DNA of 53,630 nt from Streptomyces lycii. GTDB lineage: Bacteria; Actinomycetota; Actinomycetes; Streptomycetales; Streptomycetaceae. Below are positions 25,250-34,232 of this stretch, one piece after another. The first letter of the stretch is position 1, and every line of letters begins with the position of its first letter. The notes below the pieces were generated by a model, which was given only the letters and a program-made list of their open reading frames with translations, had not been told where the DNA came from and did no database searches. The position numbers were made by a program, and so were the translations under genes. The stretch spans positions 1 to 53,630 of the forward strand of contig NZ_WHPN01000262.1 of NCBI RefSeq assembly GCF_009735685.1, given 5' to 3'.

Positions 25250-25625
25250 GCCGTACGGACACCGCGACCGGGAGCGGGCCCGGACCCCCGGGAGCGGGAG
25301 CGCGACCGGGTCCGGGAGCGGGTCCGGGTCCGGGTCCGCAAACGGCATCGGCCCGGGAACGGGAAGCGGGTCCGCAAACGGCACCGGCGGGGAACGGGAA
25401 CGGGTCCGGGAGCAGGCCCGCAAAGGCACCGGCCCGGGAGCGAGTCCGGGACCCGTTCGTCAACGGCACCGGCCCGGGAGCGGGTCCGGGAGCGCGCCCG
25501 CAAACGGCACCGGGTCCGGGAACGGCCCGGCCCCGAGAGCACGGCCGGGGCCGAGAACGGCACGGGGCCGAGAACGGGACGGGCCCGGGAGCAGGCCGGT
25601 TCGACAGCGGCACCGGGCCGACGTC
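25250..25625. repeat. Degenerate GC minisatellite
   Basis: Interleaved repeats of CGGGTCCGGGAGCGG and of CGCAAACGGCACCGG (copies near 25337, 25370, 25459 and 25499) fill the region after the 24852 gene. No coding character is seen in any frame. Confidence 0.7.
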
Positions 25626-25676
25626 GACTCGGCACCGGGGGAGAACGGCCGCGTGCCGACGACTCGTCACAGCCAC

Positions 25677-25920
25677 GCTCCCCGCGAGGTTCCCCCGCCC
25701 CGGCTTGTCTCGCCTCCCGCGAGGTTTCCCTGCCCGGGGCTTCCCCCCGCCCCGAGGCTTCCCCCGCCTCGGGTCCCGCCCGCCGCCGGGTTTCACCCGA
25801 CCCGGGCGCACGCCCGGGTTTCGCCGCCCCGGGGTTTCACTCGGCGCCAGGTAGCGCTCGCCACAGGGCTTCACCCGCCCCGGCTCTCGCCCGCCACCAC
25901 CCCGGGTTTCATGCCCCGCC
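25677..25920. repeat. Degenerate ~20-25 bp array ending in the SET gene stop
   Basis: A unit of the type CGRGGYTTCMCCCGCCCC recurs about nine times. The last one (CCCGGGTTTCATGCCCCGCC) contains TCA at 25909-25911, the stop of the leftward SET gene. Confidence 0.7.
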
Positions 25921-26472
25921 GGGCGTCCACGTCTCTCCGTACGTCCTCCGGATACGGGTCAGGAGGGCCGGGGTCCAGTGGTCGCCGTAGCGCCGTCGCA
26001 GTTCCGGCAGGCGCCAGTCCGCCCCGGTCACGGTGCCCCGGCACAGGCCGCCCGGGGCACCGCAGGCGCAGTCGACGGTGAAGTCCGGGTCGGCGGTGCT
26101 GGTGGCGTAGTCGCTGGTCACCTCGGCACCGGCCGGGATGTCACGGCGCGCCGCGAGGGTGTACGGGCCGGTCCACCACAGGTTCGGGTCGCAGCTGTGA
26201 TTGCTGTAGCCGGCGGTGCGCCGGGCCGGCAGCACCAGGTGCCATGCCTCCGTGACGGCGATGGTGTCGACGTACGGGCGGTCCGGCTGCCGGGCGGCCT
26301 CGGCGAACAGCTCCTGGAGTTCGGCCCAGGTGACGAGTCTCCCGCCGAACCGGATGACGACCGTCCCGGCCGCGACGGGGTCACGGGTGAACAGTCCCGT
26401 GCCCGCGATCGGTGACGGGCGGGCTTCCAGCGCGGGGTGCAGCCGGCAGTCCGGCTCGGGGGGCTCCAGCAC
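25909..26472 (-). CDS. SET-domain protein (putative protein-lysine methyltransferase)
   Basis: 187 aa. PSPIAGTGLFTRDPVAAGTVVIRFGG is the SET N-terminal strand with the SAM-contact G-x-G. YSNHSCDPNLWW and VTSDYATS are the pseudoknot motifs NHSC and DY. CACGAPGGLCRG is a post-SET Cys cluster that could bind zinc. SET enzymes use S-adenosylmethionine to methylate lysines; bacterial targets are mostly unknown. The GTG at 26472 gives the usual MLEPPEPDCRLHPALEARPS start. There is only a weak ribosome site. The frame remains open upstream but as repeats. Confidence 0.82.
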   Translation of the reverse strand: MLEPPEPDCRLHPALEARPSPIAGTGLFTRDPVAAGTVVIRFGGRLVTWAELQELFAEAARQPDRPYVDTIAVTEAWHLVLPARRTAGYSNHSCDPNLWWTGPYTLAARRDIPAGAEVTSDYATSTADPDFTVDCACGAPGGLCRGTVTGADWRLPELRRRYGDHWTPALLTRIRRTYGETWTPGGA

Positions 26473-27052
26473 CCGTCCAGCATGCACGGCACGGTGCGGG
26501 CGCGGCAGTCCTTCACCGGCCGCACCGGTACCGCACGCCCGGACGGAGCCCGGCGTTCCGTCCGCGGTGTCCCGCCCCGGCGGCGGCCCGTCCGCAAGCC
26601 GGACCACACCGTCCGGCCGGCGCCCGGCCCGCACGCCCGCCCGCCCGGTCCGCACCCCCGAACAGCCGACACCCCCCGACCCGGCCGCACCACCCGAACA
26701 GTCCGCATCCGCCGAACAGATCCCACAGCCCGCACAGTTCACACGTCCCGCACAGTTCACACAGTCCGGAACAGACCGCACACGCCCACCCCCCGTTTCA
26801 CTCGTCCGCACGACCCACCAGCTCGCACGGTCCCCGCCGCCCACCCGTTCGACCGCGCCGCGCGGTCCGTACGCCTCGCACGCCTCCGGGGCGTACGGAC
26901 CGCCGGCCCCGCTGCGGCGCCGGGCGCCCGGGGGCGGAGCAGCCCGCGGCCGGGGGCGGCGGGAAACCGGTCGCGGCCGCTCCCCCGTCCCCGCCGCCGG
27001 GCGCCCGGCCCGCCCGTACCGCAAGCGCCCGTCCCCTGAGCACCCCCGCCCG
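26473..27052. other. Gap of about 580 bases with no supported gene
   Basis: Proline/arginine-rich open frames exist on both strands but lack codon bias, ribosome sites and family motifs. Short repeats (CCGCACAGTTCACAC near 26730-26760) are the only structure seen. Confidence 0.6.
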
Positions 27053-27187
27053 GAGCCCCCCGTACCGCACGCGCCCGCCCCCGGAGCACCCGTACCGCAA
27101 GCCCCCGTGCCGCAAGCCCCCGTGCCGTACGCACCCGTGCCGTGAACGCCAGGGCGGTAAGCGTCGGGGCCGTAAGCGTCAGGGCCG
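27053..27187. repeat. 15-bp tandem array, nine copies, containing the lipase stop codon
   Basis: Units at 27053, 27068, 27083, 27098, 27113, 27128, 27143, 27158 and 27173 decay gradually leftward. The unit 27173-27187 (TAAGCGTCAGGGCCG) includes the complement of the gene's final CGG CCC TGA. The next (27158-27172) differs by one base that turns TGA into CGA. Confidence 0.88.
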
Positions 27188-28528
27188 GTGGAACCCGACC
27201 TCCGGGTTCTCCGGTGTCGGGCCGTCCAGCAGCGGCTGCGGCACGCCCCGCAGGTGCTGGTCGAAGAAGGCCGCGACATAGTCGCGGGTGATCTGCTGCG
27301 AACGCTCCCCGGACAGCGACGCCTCCGGGTCGGTGATGCCCAGCTGGTCGCCGAACACGGGGAAGTCCGTGAACGTCATGTGGCCGGAGCCGGTGACGGT
27401 CAGCCAGCGCTTCCAGCCGTCCAGCCGCGCCCAGTCGCGCGGCCAGCTCTCGTCCCCGGTGTCCGGGCCGTGCGACGCGGCGGTGCCGAGCAGCATGAAG
27501 GGACGGCCGTCGAGCCCGGTGGCCGGGACCGGGTCGAAGAAGGTCCCGTCCATGTTGACGCCCGCCCGCACCCGGTCGTCGGCGGCCATGGTGGACGCGG
27601 TGCTGTTGCCGCCGATGGAGTGCCCGGCCATGCCGATCCGCCGCCGGTCGATCATGCGGGCGTGCGGCCAGGGCGAACGATGACCCGTCAGCCGGTCGAG
27701 GACGAAGGAGAGGTCCTCGGCACGGCCGCGGGCGACCGCGTCGTAGCCGGTCTGCTCGGCCTTCTCGCAGGCGACGCAGGTCAGCGTCCGGCCGCCGGGA
27801 AACGCCGTGCCGAAGGACTCGTACGCGTGGTCGACCGTCGCGACGACATAGCCGCGGCTCGCCAGGTCCTCGGCGAGGGTCGTCAGGGTGGCACGGTTCA
27901 GCGAGAAGCCGGGCGAGAGGACGACCAGGGGGTGTTGGCCGGGCGCGGGGCGGGCGCCCGGGCGGGCGTGGGTGCGGGTGCCGGCGAGGGACTGGGCGGG
28001 TACCGAGTCCGCCAGGTCGTTGGCCTCCAGCAGGAGCCGGGCCTCCTCGGCCGTCATGTACGGCGCCGGGGCACCGCCGCTGCCCGGGCGCGCCGGGTGA
28101 TGCACGGTCACCATGAGTTCCCGGGGGCCCGACCCCGGCACCCAGGGGTCGCGGCGGTCGGTGTCGGTGAGGTGCAGGGTGTCGTGGCCGACCGCGTACG
28201 GGCCGGTCGGCGCGGGCAGCCGGAGGCGGGCGCTGCGCCGGTCCGGGGCGTCGTCGCGCACGGCGGTGACCGCGGCGTCCGGCCACGCGGACACGGGCGC
28301 GGGCAGGTGCGCGGTTCCGCGCGCGGGCGCCGGCACGGGCGGGGCCGGAGCCCCGGCCCCGGAGGCAGCGGACGCGGACCCGGACACAGCGGATCCCGGC
28401 GCGAACGCGGCCGCGGCGGGAACCGGCGCGGACACGGGCGCGGCGACGGCACCTGCCGCTCCCAGGGCGGGCAGTGACACGGTCAGTGCGAGCACGGTGG
28501 CTGCGGCAACACAGCGGCTCTTGTCCAT
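27179..28528 (-). CDS. Secreted alpha/beta hydrolase (PAF-acetylhydrolase/lipase type)
   Basis: 449 aa with a signal peptide (KSRCVAAATVLALTVSLPAL) and an Ala/Pro-rich segment to ~residue 90. The nucleophile elbow GHSIGG has Ser304; HPLVVLSPGFSLNRAT supplies the oxyanion region and TVTGSGHMTFTDFP carries the likely catalytic His. This pattern is that of the platelet-activating-factor acetylhydrolase isoform II/polyester-lipase family, acting extracellularly on lipid or polyester esters. The ATG has no ribosome site but TAACGT (minus strand, 28537-28542) lies eight bases upstream, suggesting a leaderless message. Confidence 0.83.
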   Translation of the reverse strand: MDKSRCVAAATVLALTVSLPALGAAGAVAAPVSAPVPAAAAFAPGSAVSGSASAASGAGAPAPPVPAPARGTAHLPAPVSAWPDAAVTAVRDDAPDRRSARLRLPAPTGPYAVGHDTLHLTDTDRRDPWVPGSGPRELMVTVHHPARPGSGGAPAPYMTAEEARLLLEANDLADSVPAQSLAGTRTHARPGARPAPGQHPLVVLSPGFSLNRATLTTLAEDLASRGYVVATVDHAYESFGTAFPGGRTLTCVACEKAEQTGYDAVARGRAEDLSFVLDRLTGHRSPWPHARMIDRRRIGMAGHSIGGNSTASTMAADDRVRAGVNMDGTFFDPVPATGLDGRPFMLLGTAASHGPDTGDESWPRDWARLDGWKRWLTVTGSGHMTFTDFPVFGDQLGITDPEASLSGERSQQITRDYVAAFFDQHLRGVPQPLLDGPTPENPEVGFHRP

Positions 28529-28747
28529 GTCCGGGAACGTTAGCCAGCGGGGCCGGGCGGCCGCGTCGCTTCCCGGTCGGAGCCGGAGATCCGCCGCGCA
28601 GCCGATGCCCTGCCGCCCCCTCCTCCCGGCGAGTGATCCGCGACCCGGACCCCGGCAGCCCCGCCCGGCCCCGGTGACCGCGCTGACGTGCCGCTTCACG
28701 GCCCGCCCGGCCGCCCGCGGACATCAGGGCCGGTGGAGACTGGCGGC

Positions 28748-30154
28748 ATGGAACCGACCTGTGACGCGGCAACCGCCCACGCCTGGACCGCTCTCGGCGG
28801 CCGCGGGGACCCGGCGGCGCACGTGGCCCACGACGAGGTGCGCGGCGCGCTGCCCGCCCGGCTCCCGGTGCGGGAACTGGCGCGGGCGACCGTCGGCGCG
28901 TGCTCCCTGGCGGCGGCGGAGCTGCTGGCCCTGCGCAACGGCGGGCCCGTCCCGCCGGTACGGGTGCACGAAGGAGCGGTGGCCACGGCCTTCGTCAGCG
29001 AACGGCACCTGCGGATCGACGGCCGCGCCCCGCGGTCGTTCGCGCCGCTGTCCGGCTTCTGGCGGGCGTCCGACGGCTGGGTGCGCACCCACGCCAACTA
29101 CCCGCACCACCGGGCCCGGCTGCTCGCCGCCCTGGGCATTCCGGACCACGGCGGCGGGAGCGCCGCGGACCGGGGGCTGACGGAGCGGTTCGCGCAGGAG
29201 CTGGCCTCCCGCCCCGCGTGGACAGTGCAGGAGACCGTCCACGCGGCGGGCGGCCTGGCGGTGGCGGTCGCCCCGGCCCCCGGTCCGGCGGTTGCCGCCG
29301 GGACGCGGCCCCCGCTCGTCGAGCGGCTGCCCGTCCCGCCCGCCGCAGGGCCCGCCGGCTCCCGGACGCTGCGTCCCGCGCCGTTGCCGGCCGAGGGGGT
29401 GCGGGTCCTCGACCTGACCCGGGTCATCGCCGGGCCCGTCGCCACCCGCACGCTCGCGCTGCTCGGCGCCGACGTGCTGCGCGTCGACTCCCCGCGGCTG
29501 CCCGAGGACCCGGACGCCCACGCCGACACCGGCGCGGGCAAGCGTTCGACGCTGCTGGACCTCGCGGCCCCGGCGGGGCGGCGCGCGTTCGAGGCGCTGC
29601 TGGACTCGGCCGATGTCGTCGTCACCGGTTACCGGCCGGGCTCCCTGGATCCGCTCGGCCTGTCCCCGGAGGAGCTGCTCGAACGGCGCCCGGATCTGGT
29701 CGTCGCGCAGCTCCGCGCCTGGGACCCGGCGGGTCCGTGGGCGGACCGGCGGGGCTTCGACAGCCTCGTGCAGGCCGCGACCGGCATCGCCGCGATCGAG
29801 GCCGCCCCGGACGGCACCCCGGGCGTGCTGCCCGCGCAGGCCCTGGACCACGGCACGGGGTATCTGCTCGCGGGGGCGGTGCTGCGCGCCCTGAGCGACC
29901 GTCACTCCGGCGGCGGCGGGCACCTGCTGCGGCTGTCCCTGGCGGGCACCGCGTCCTGGCTGCTGCACGGCATCACCCCGGCGCCGCCGCCGGCCGGGGT
30001 CGAGCCCTGTTCCGCCGGGCCGTGGCTCGCCCGGACGGCCTCGCCGTACGGAATCCTGCGCCACGCCCTCCCGCCGGTGCACTACCAGGGCGCCCCCGCC
30101 AACTGGGCCCGTCCGCCCTCCCGCTGGGGCACGGACGAGCCGCGCTGGCTCTGA
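28748..30154 (+). CDS. CoA transferase family III (CaiB/BaiF) with extra N-terminal half
   Basis: 468 aa. The C-terminal half (about 215-460) is a family III CoA transferase: VRVLDLTRVIAGPVATRTLALLGADVLRVDSP, GKRSTLLDLAAPAGRRAFEALLDSADVVVTGYRPGSLDPLGLSPEEL, then WADRRGFDSLVQAATG with Asp338 at the position of the conserved catalytic Asp. The first ~200 residues look like a degenerate copy of the same fold (FWRASDGWVRTHANYPHHRARLLAALG). The enzyme would move CoA between carboxylic acids. The stop lies in the first copy of a repeat array. Confidence 0.85.
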   Translation: MEPTCDAATAHAWTALGGRGDPAAHVAHDEVRGALPARLPVRELARATVGACSLAAAELLALRNGGPVPPVRVHEGAVATAFVSERHLRIDGRAPRSFAPLSGFWRASDGWVRTHANYPHHRARLLAALGIPDHGGGSAADRGLTERFAQELASRPAWTVQETVHAAGGLAVAVAPAPGPAVAAGTRPPLVERLPVPPAAGPAGSRTLRPAPLPAEGVRVLDLTRVIAGPVATRTLALLGADVLRVDSPRLPEDPDAHADTGAGKRSTLLDLAAPAGRRAFEALLDSADVVVTGYRPGSLDPLGLSPEELLERRPDLVVAQLRAWDPAGPWADRRGFDSLVQAATGIAAIEAAPDGTPGVLPAQALDHGTGYLLAGAVLRALSDRHSGGGGHLLRLSLAGTASWLLHGITPAPPPAGVEPCSAGPWLARTASPYGILRHALPPVHYQGAPANWARPPSRWGTDEPRWL

Positions 30155-30261
30155 CGGCCGGTGCTGCCCGGGCTCCCGCTGCGGGGTGCTGCCGGCTCCG
30201 GCGGCCGGTGCTGCCGGGCTCCCGCGGCCGGTGCTGCCCGGCTCCGGCGGCCGGTGTTCAG
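30147..30261. repeat. ~22-bp array bridging the stop codons of two convergent genes
   Basis: Copies GGCTCTGACGGCCGGTGCTG (30147), GGCTCCGGCGGCCGGTGCTG (30194), GGCTCCCGCGGCCGGTGCTG (30217) and GGCTCCGGCGGCCGGTGTTC (30240). Copy 1 contains the TGA of the CoA transferase (30152-30154). Copy 4 contains the stop of the NB-ARC gene (30258-30260). Confidence 0.88.
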
Positions 30262-33092
30262 GCCGTGCCCAGTGCCTCCAGCCGCCGCGTCACCGCTTCC
30301 GACTCCGGCGTGCCCAGGTCGGTGAAGAGGCCCAGGGCCCGGTGCCAGTGGGTACGCGCCGCGTTCAGATCACCCAGGACGGCGTGGCAGTGCGCGATGC
30401 CGTCCTGGGCGCGGGCCTGCTGGTAACGGTCGCCGAGGTCGGCGGCGAGTGCCGCGGCCTGCCGGTGGTAGCGCAGCGCCCGGGTGGGGGCGGATTCCTC
30501 GGCCATGGCCTGCGCGGTCTGTCCCAGCTCGATCAGCACGTCCGTCTCGCCGGTGTAGTTGCCGGTCTCACGGGCGAGGGCCAGCGCCTGCCGCAGATGG
30601 GCCAGCGCCTCCTGATGACCGCCCGACTGCCGGTGCACGGAGCCCAGGCTGCCCAGCAACCGTCCCTCGCCGACCCGGTCACCGGTGCGGCGGATGCAGG
30701 CCAACAGCTCCAGCCCGAGGGCGATGATCTGCTCCGGCTGCTCGTAGACCTTCTCGTAACGGCCCAGCGGCTCGTACAGCACGGCCCGTCTGCCGGTCCG
30801 CGCCGGACCGGCGGCGGACGAGCCGTGGGCGTCGGCCACGGCGCGGGCCGTCGCCAGGGCGGCGGTGAAGTGCTCACCGGTCTCCGCGCGGTGGCCGAGG
30901 AACTGGTGGACCTCGCCGATGCAGCCCAGCGAGCGGCACTCGCCGATCCGGTCACCGATCACCCGGTACTGCTCCAGGGCCCGGCCCAGCGCGTCGAGGG
31001 TGTCGGGGCAGCGGCCCAGCCGCCAGTACGTGAGGCCGAGGTTGGTGAGCGCCCAGGCCCGGTCGTCGGGGTCCGGGGTGCGGGCGCCGTGGGTGTGCAG
31101 GACCTCGGCCTCCTTGTAGTGGCCGCAGGTGTCGAGGTAGCGGAAGAGGATGGCCGACAGCCGCCCGGCGTGACGCGGGTCGCCGTGGTCGGCCGCGCTC
31201 GCGGCGGTGGCGATGAGCCCGGCCCACTCGGCGGCCAGCCACGCGGTGGCGGCGGAACGGTCGGGGAGAACGGGCGCCGGTGCGCCCTGCTCCGGCAGGA
31301 GGCCGCGCGCGTCTGCGGCTGCGGCCGCAGACGGGACAGGGGCAGCGGCAGGGACAGGGGCAGGAGCTGGGTCCCGAGTCGCCGGACCGCGAGCATCCGG
31401 ATCGTGGGCCGTCGGCGGATCCGCCGCCGCCCCGGCCCGCCGTTGCGCACCGCCCGGCGCCCCGCCGTCCCGTGCCCCTTCGACCCGCACCCCGCCGTCC
31501 AGCGACTCCCCGCCCCGTGCCGCACCCCCGCCTGCCGCGATCGTGTCGCCTGCCGCGCCCGCCCGCGCCGGGTCCGCGCCGCCCGCTGTCCCGGCCGGCC
31601 GGCCGTGCGGCGCCTCGTGCGGGGCGTAACGGTCCATGGCCCGCGCCGCCGTGTCCCAGTAGTGCTCCACCAGCCGGGTGAACGCGGCGCGGCGGGCCTG
31701 GCCCGGGTCCTCGTCGTGGGCGCGGCCGGTGGCGTAGATGCGCACCAGGTCGTGGAACTCGTACCGCCCGGGGGCCGGTCTGCGCAGCAGGTTGGCGGCG
31801 AGCAGGGTGCCGAGGTGACGCCGGGTCGTCTCCAGGCCGGAGCCCGCGAGCGCGGCGGCCGCGTACGCGTCGGTGTCCTGGCCGGGGTGCAGGGACAGCA
31901 GGCGGAACACGCGGCGGCAGTCCTCGTCCAGCCCCTCGTAGGAGAGACCGAGCGCCAGCTCGACCCGGTCGTCGAACTTGAGCTGCGAACGGTGTCCCCG
32001 GAGGCGTTCCAGGTGATCGGCCAGCGTCCAGCCGTGACTGGACCTGATGCGGCTGGCCACCACGCCCAGCGCCAGCGGGAGATGACCGACGGAGTCCGCG
32101 ATCTGTCCGGCGGTGGCCAGGTCGGTGTCGATACGGTCCGCGCCCGTCATCTCGCGCAGGAGTTGCAGGGCCTCGCCGGGCGTGAACACGTCCAGCCGCA
32201 GCCGCCGGGCTTCGGCGAGACCGGACATGGCGTGCCGGCTGGTGACGAGCGTCAGCGCGGACCGCGGACCGGGGAGCAGGTGGCGCACCTGGTCCTCGTC
32301 CACGGCGTTGTCCAGCACGACGAGCGTGCGCCGGCCGGACAGCCGGGAACGGAACTCGCGGGCGCGGGAGGGCGTATCGAGCAGCCGGATGCGGTCCGGC
32401 GACATGCCGAGGCGACGCAGGAACCCCTCCAGTACGGCGGCCGGGTCGGCGGGCGGCGCGTCGGCCGCGTAGCCGCGCAGGTTGACCCAGAGGACGGTGT
32501 CGAGGCGGTGCTGCCGCCGGAGCCGGTGGGCGGCGTGCACGGCGAGGGTGGTCTTGCCGACGCCCGCCATGCCCTCGATGACGGATATCGGCGGCGGGGC
32601 GGGGACGCCGGTGGTCCCGGGAGGGGCAGCGGCGGCGTCCGGGCCGCCGGCCGCGGCCGGGGTGTCCTCGGGAGCGGTGCGCGGGCCGGGCAGGACCCGG
32701 GCGTCGAGGAGCCGTGCCAGCTCGGCGCTCCGTCCGGTGAACGCCGTTGGTTCGTCCGGCAGCGTGCCGGACACCGTGACGACGGCGGCCTCGGCGGCCT
32801 CGCCGACGATCCTCGCGTACGCCGTCCGCCACCGCACGGCGGCCGTCTCGTCGCCGCGCAGGACCCGGGCGATGTCGACGACGAGGTCCACGTTCAGCCG
32901 GGAGCGGCCGAGCTGGAAGCAGCGGTGCACGGTGTCGTAGCTCGGCAGCTCCGGGATGCCCCGGGCCTTGCGGGACCGGACGACCTGACGGTGCACCTCG
33001 CGCTCCGACAGGCCCGACCAGCCGCGCAACTCCCTGAGCCGGCAGACCAGTTCGTCGACGGACCGTGCGCCACTCGGTACCGGCGGCTCCAT
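30258..33092 (-). CDS. NB-ARC ATPase regulator with HTH-like N-terminus and TPR C-terminus
   Basis: 944 aa. Residues ~8-95 are a helical region of the kind preceding NB-ARC in actinomycete regulators (SVDELVCRLRELRGWSGLSEREVHRQV, SYDTVHRCFQLGRSRLNVDLVVDIARVL). The NB-ARC ATPase has P-loop GMAGVGKTTLA (174-184), LRGYAADAPP, Walker B LVVLDNAVDE, a TSR motif and GLPL-like GHLPLALGV. TPR repeats fill about 730-944. Between lie ~130 Gly/Ala/Pro-rich low-complexity residues (~555-685). The ATG has GGGAGGGGAAG upstream. It is a STAND-type signal-integrating switch; the ligand and targets are unknown. Confidence 0.87.
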   Translation of the reverse strand: MEPPVPSGARSVDELVCRLRELRGWSGLSEREVHRQVVRSRKARGIPELPSYDTVHRCFQLGRSRLNVDLVVDIARVLRGDETAAVRWRTAYARIVGEAAEAAVVTVSGTLPDEPTAFTGRSAELARLLDARVLPGPRTAPEDTPAAAGGPDAAAAPPGTTGVPAPPPISVIEGMAGVGKTTLAVHAAHRLRRQHRLDTVLWVNLRGYAADAPPADPAAVLEGFLRRLGMSPDRIRLLDTPSRAREFRSRLSGRRTLVVLDNAVDEDQVRHLLPGPRSALTLVTSRHAMSGLAEARRLRLDVFTPGEALQLLREMTGADRIDTDLATAGQIADSVGHLPLALGVVASRIRSSHGWTLADHLERLRGHRSQLKFDDRVELALGLSYEGLDEDCRRVFRLLSLHPGQDTDAYAAAALAGSGLETTRRHLGTLLAANLLRRPAPGRYEFHDLVRIYATGRAHDEDPGQARRAAFTRLVEHYWDTAARAMDRYAPHEAPHGRPAGTAGGADPARAGAAGDTIAAGGGAARGGESLDGGVRVEGARDGGAPGGAQRRAGAAADPPTAHDPDARGPATRDPAPAPVPAAAPVPSAAAAADARGLLPEQGAPAPVLPDRSAATAWLAAEWAGLIATAASAADHGDPRHAGRLSAILFRYLDTCGHYKEAEVLHTHGARTPDPDDRAWALTNLGLTYWRLGRCPDTLDALGRALEQYRVIGDRIGECRSLGCIGEVHQFLGHRAETGEHFTAALATARAVADAHGSSAAGPARTGRRAVLYEPLGRYEKVYEQPEQIIALGLELLACIRRTGDRVGEGRLLGSLGSVHRQSGGHQEALAHLRQALALARETGNYTGETDVLIELGQTAQAMAEESAPTRALRYHRQAAALAADLGDRYQQARAQDGIAHCHAVLGDLNAARTHWHRALGLFTDLGTPESEAVTRRLEALGTA

Positions 33093-33123
33093 AGGACTTC
33101 CCCTCCCGCGCTGGTAATCGACC

Positions 33124-33140
33124 GGACACGAAGAGTGTCC
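33124..33140. promoter_or_regulatory. Inverted repeat GGACAC-N5-GTGTCC before the NB-ARC gene
   Basis: A perfect 6-base dyad lies 32 bases upstream of the NB-ARC start. It is either an operator, perhaps for autoregulation, or a leader hairpin. Confidence 0.45.
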
Positions 33141-33173
33141 ATCCCCGGTCAGGAGAGTAGTGCATATTCCACC

Positions 33174-33432
33174 CTGACCGGGTTTGCACGGGAAACGGGA
33201 CGCCGTCGTACGGGCGGCCGCATGCTGGGCGGGCACCGGCCGACGGCATTGCGTGGTCCGCACACGCGGGGGAATGCCCGGCCGACCGGTGACCGGGGCC
33301 CGGGGAGGCGGCGTGGCAGCGTCGCGGGCCCCGGCCGCCGGCAGCGTCCGGGCCGCGGGGGACCGGCCCGTCCGCTGCCGTCAGCGGTGCGAACGGGCTG
33401 GCGGCTGACCGGGTTTGCACGGAAAGCGGGAC
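33174..33432. repeat. Pair of 28-bp direct repeats 231 bases apart
   Basis: CTGACCGGGTTTGCACGG occurs at 33174 and at 33405, followed by near-identical sequence to AGCGGGAC/AACGGGAC (28 bases, few mismatches). It is not tandem, unlike other repeats here. The remainder of the 33093-33717 gap has no gene, and 33600-33716 holds degenerate GCGGTTCGCCGCC units. Confidence 0.7.
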
Positions 33433-33717
33433 CCGGCGGCACCACCGGCCGCACCGTTGAACCGGCGCCCTCCGACGGGCGCCGCGAGGCCGGAAGCACT
33501 GGGGGGTGCCCATGGCCACCGGTGGCAGGGGGTTTCGGGGAGGCGGCCTGGTCAGCCGTGGGACCCCCCGCCACCGGGCCGATCCGGGCCGCCCCGATCC
33601 GCCCTCTCCCGTCGCGGATTCGCCGCTTACCGCCGCTTCCCCCGCTTACCGTCGCGGTTCGCCGCCTTCCCGCCCGGTTCGCCGCCGGGGCCCGGCCGGG
33701 GCCGCCGCGGCTCCTGC

Positions 33718-34143
33718 TCAGACCTGGCCGAGGTCGGACGTGACCCAGCGCTGCGGACGCATGTGGAGGACGATCTGCTCCCCGTGGTCCTTCCAGGCGA
33801 ACTCGACGTACGGCTCGACCTTCTCGGCGGGCAGGTAGCGCGCCGAGATCTGCCGCAGCCCCTCCAGGGTCGCGGGCTCGGTGCCGGTGACCGGGCCCTC
33901 CACCGACACGTAACGGATCGTCGGCTCCAGCCGGTCCACCATCAGCGAGAAACGGCCCGCCCGGGCGATCAGTTCCGCCTTGCGGGAGTCCTTCGCCGTC
34001 ATGATCCAGATGTCGCCGCCGGGCTCGTACCAGTACCAGATGGGGACGGTCAGCGGAGCCCGTCCCTCCCCCGCGTCCACCGCCAGCGCGGCGATGTGCG
34101 GCTCGGCCAGGAACTCTTCGCGCTCTTCTCGGGTCAGTGCCAC
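33718..34143 (-). CDS. PPOX-class (pyridoxamine 5'-phosphate oxidase-like) flavin protein
   Basis: The 141-aa protein starts MALTREEREEFLAEPHIAALAVDAGEGRAPLTVPIWYWYEPGGDIWIMTAKDSRKAELIARAGRFSLMVD, the split-barrel fold of the PPOX/F420 family. VSVEGPVTGTEPATLEGLRQISARYL is the second half. Such small proteins bind FMN, F420 or heme products; which cofactor is not clear. GTG start with AAGGAG upstream. Confidence 0.85.
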   Translation of the reverse strand: MALTREEREEFLAEPHIAALAVDAGEGRAPLTVPIWYWYEPGGDIWIMTAKDSRKAELIARAGRFSLMVDRLEPTIRYVSVEGPVTGTEPATLEGLRQISARYLPAEKVEPYVEFAWKDHGEQIVLHMRPQRWVTSDLGQV

Positions 34144-34232
34144 CTGTACTCCTTCGTACGGCTCCGTGCGACGGGCCTGCCTCGTGTGGACACTCGCACA
34201 CAGCCTCGGCGGCGGCCACGATATTCCGCCTC

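Noticed and set aside
26216..27145. 309-codon plus-strand frame in the 26473-27178 gap
   Set aside because: Made of Pro/Arg/Ala repeats with no codon bias and overlapping the SET gene; no start signal.
30186..33743. 1185-codon plus-strand frame opposite the NB-ARC gene
   Set aside because: Antisense shadow; all recognised motifs (P-loop, TPR) are on the minus strand.
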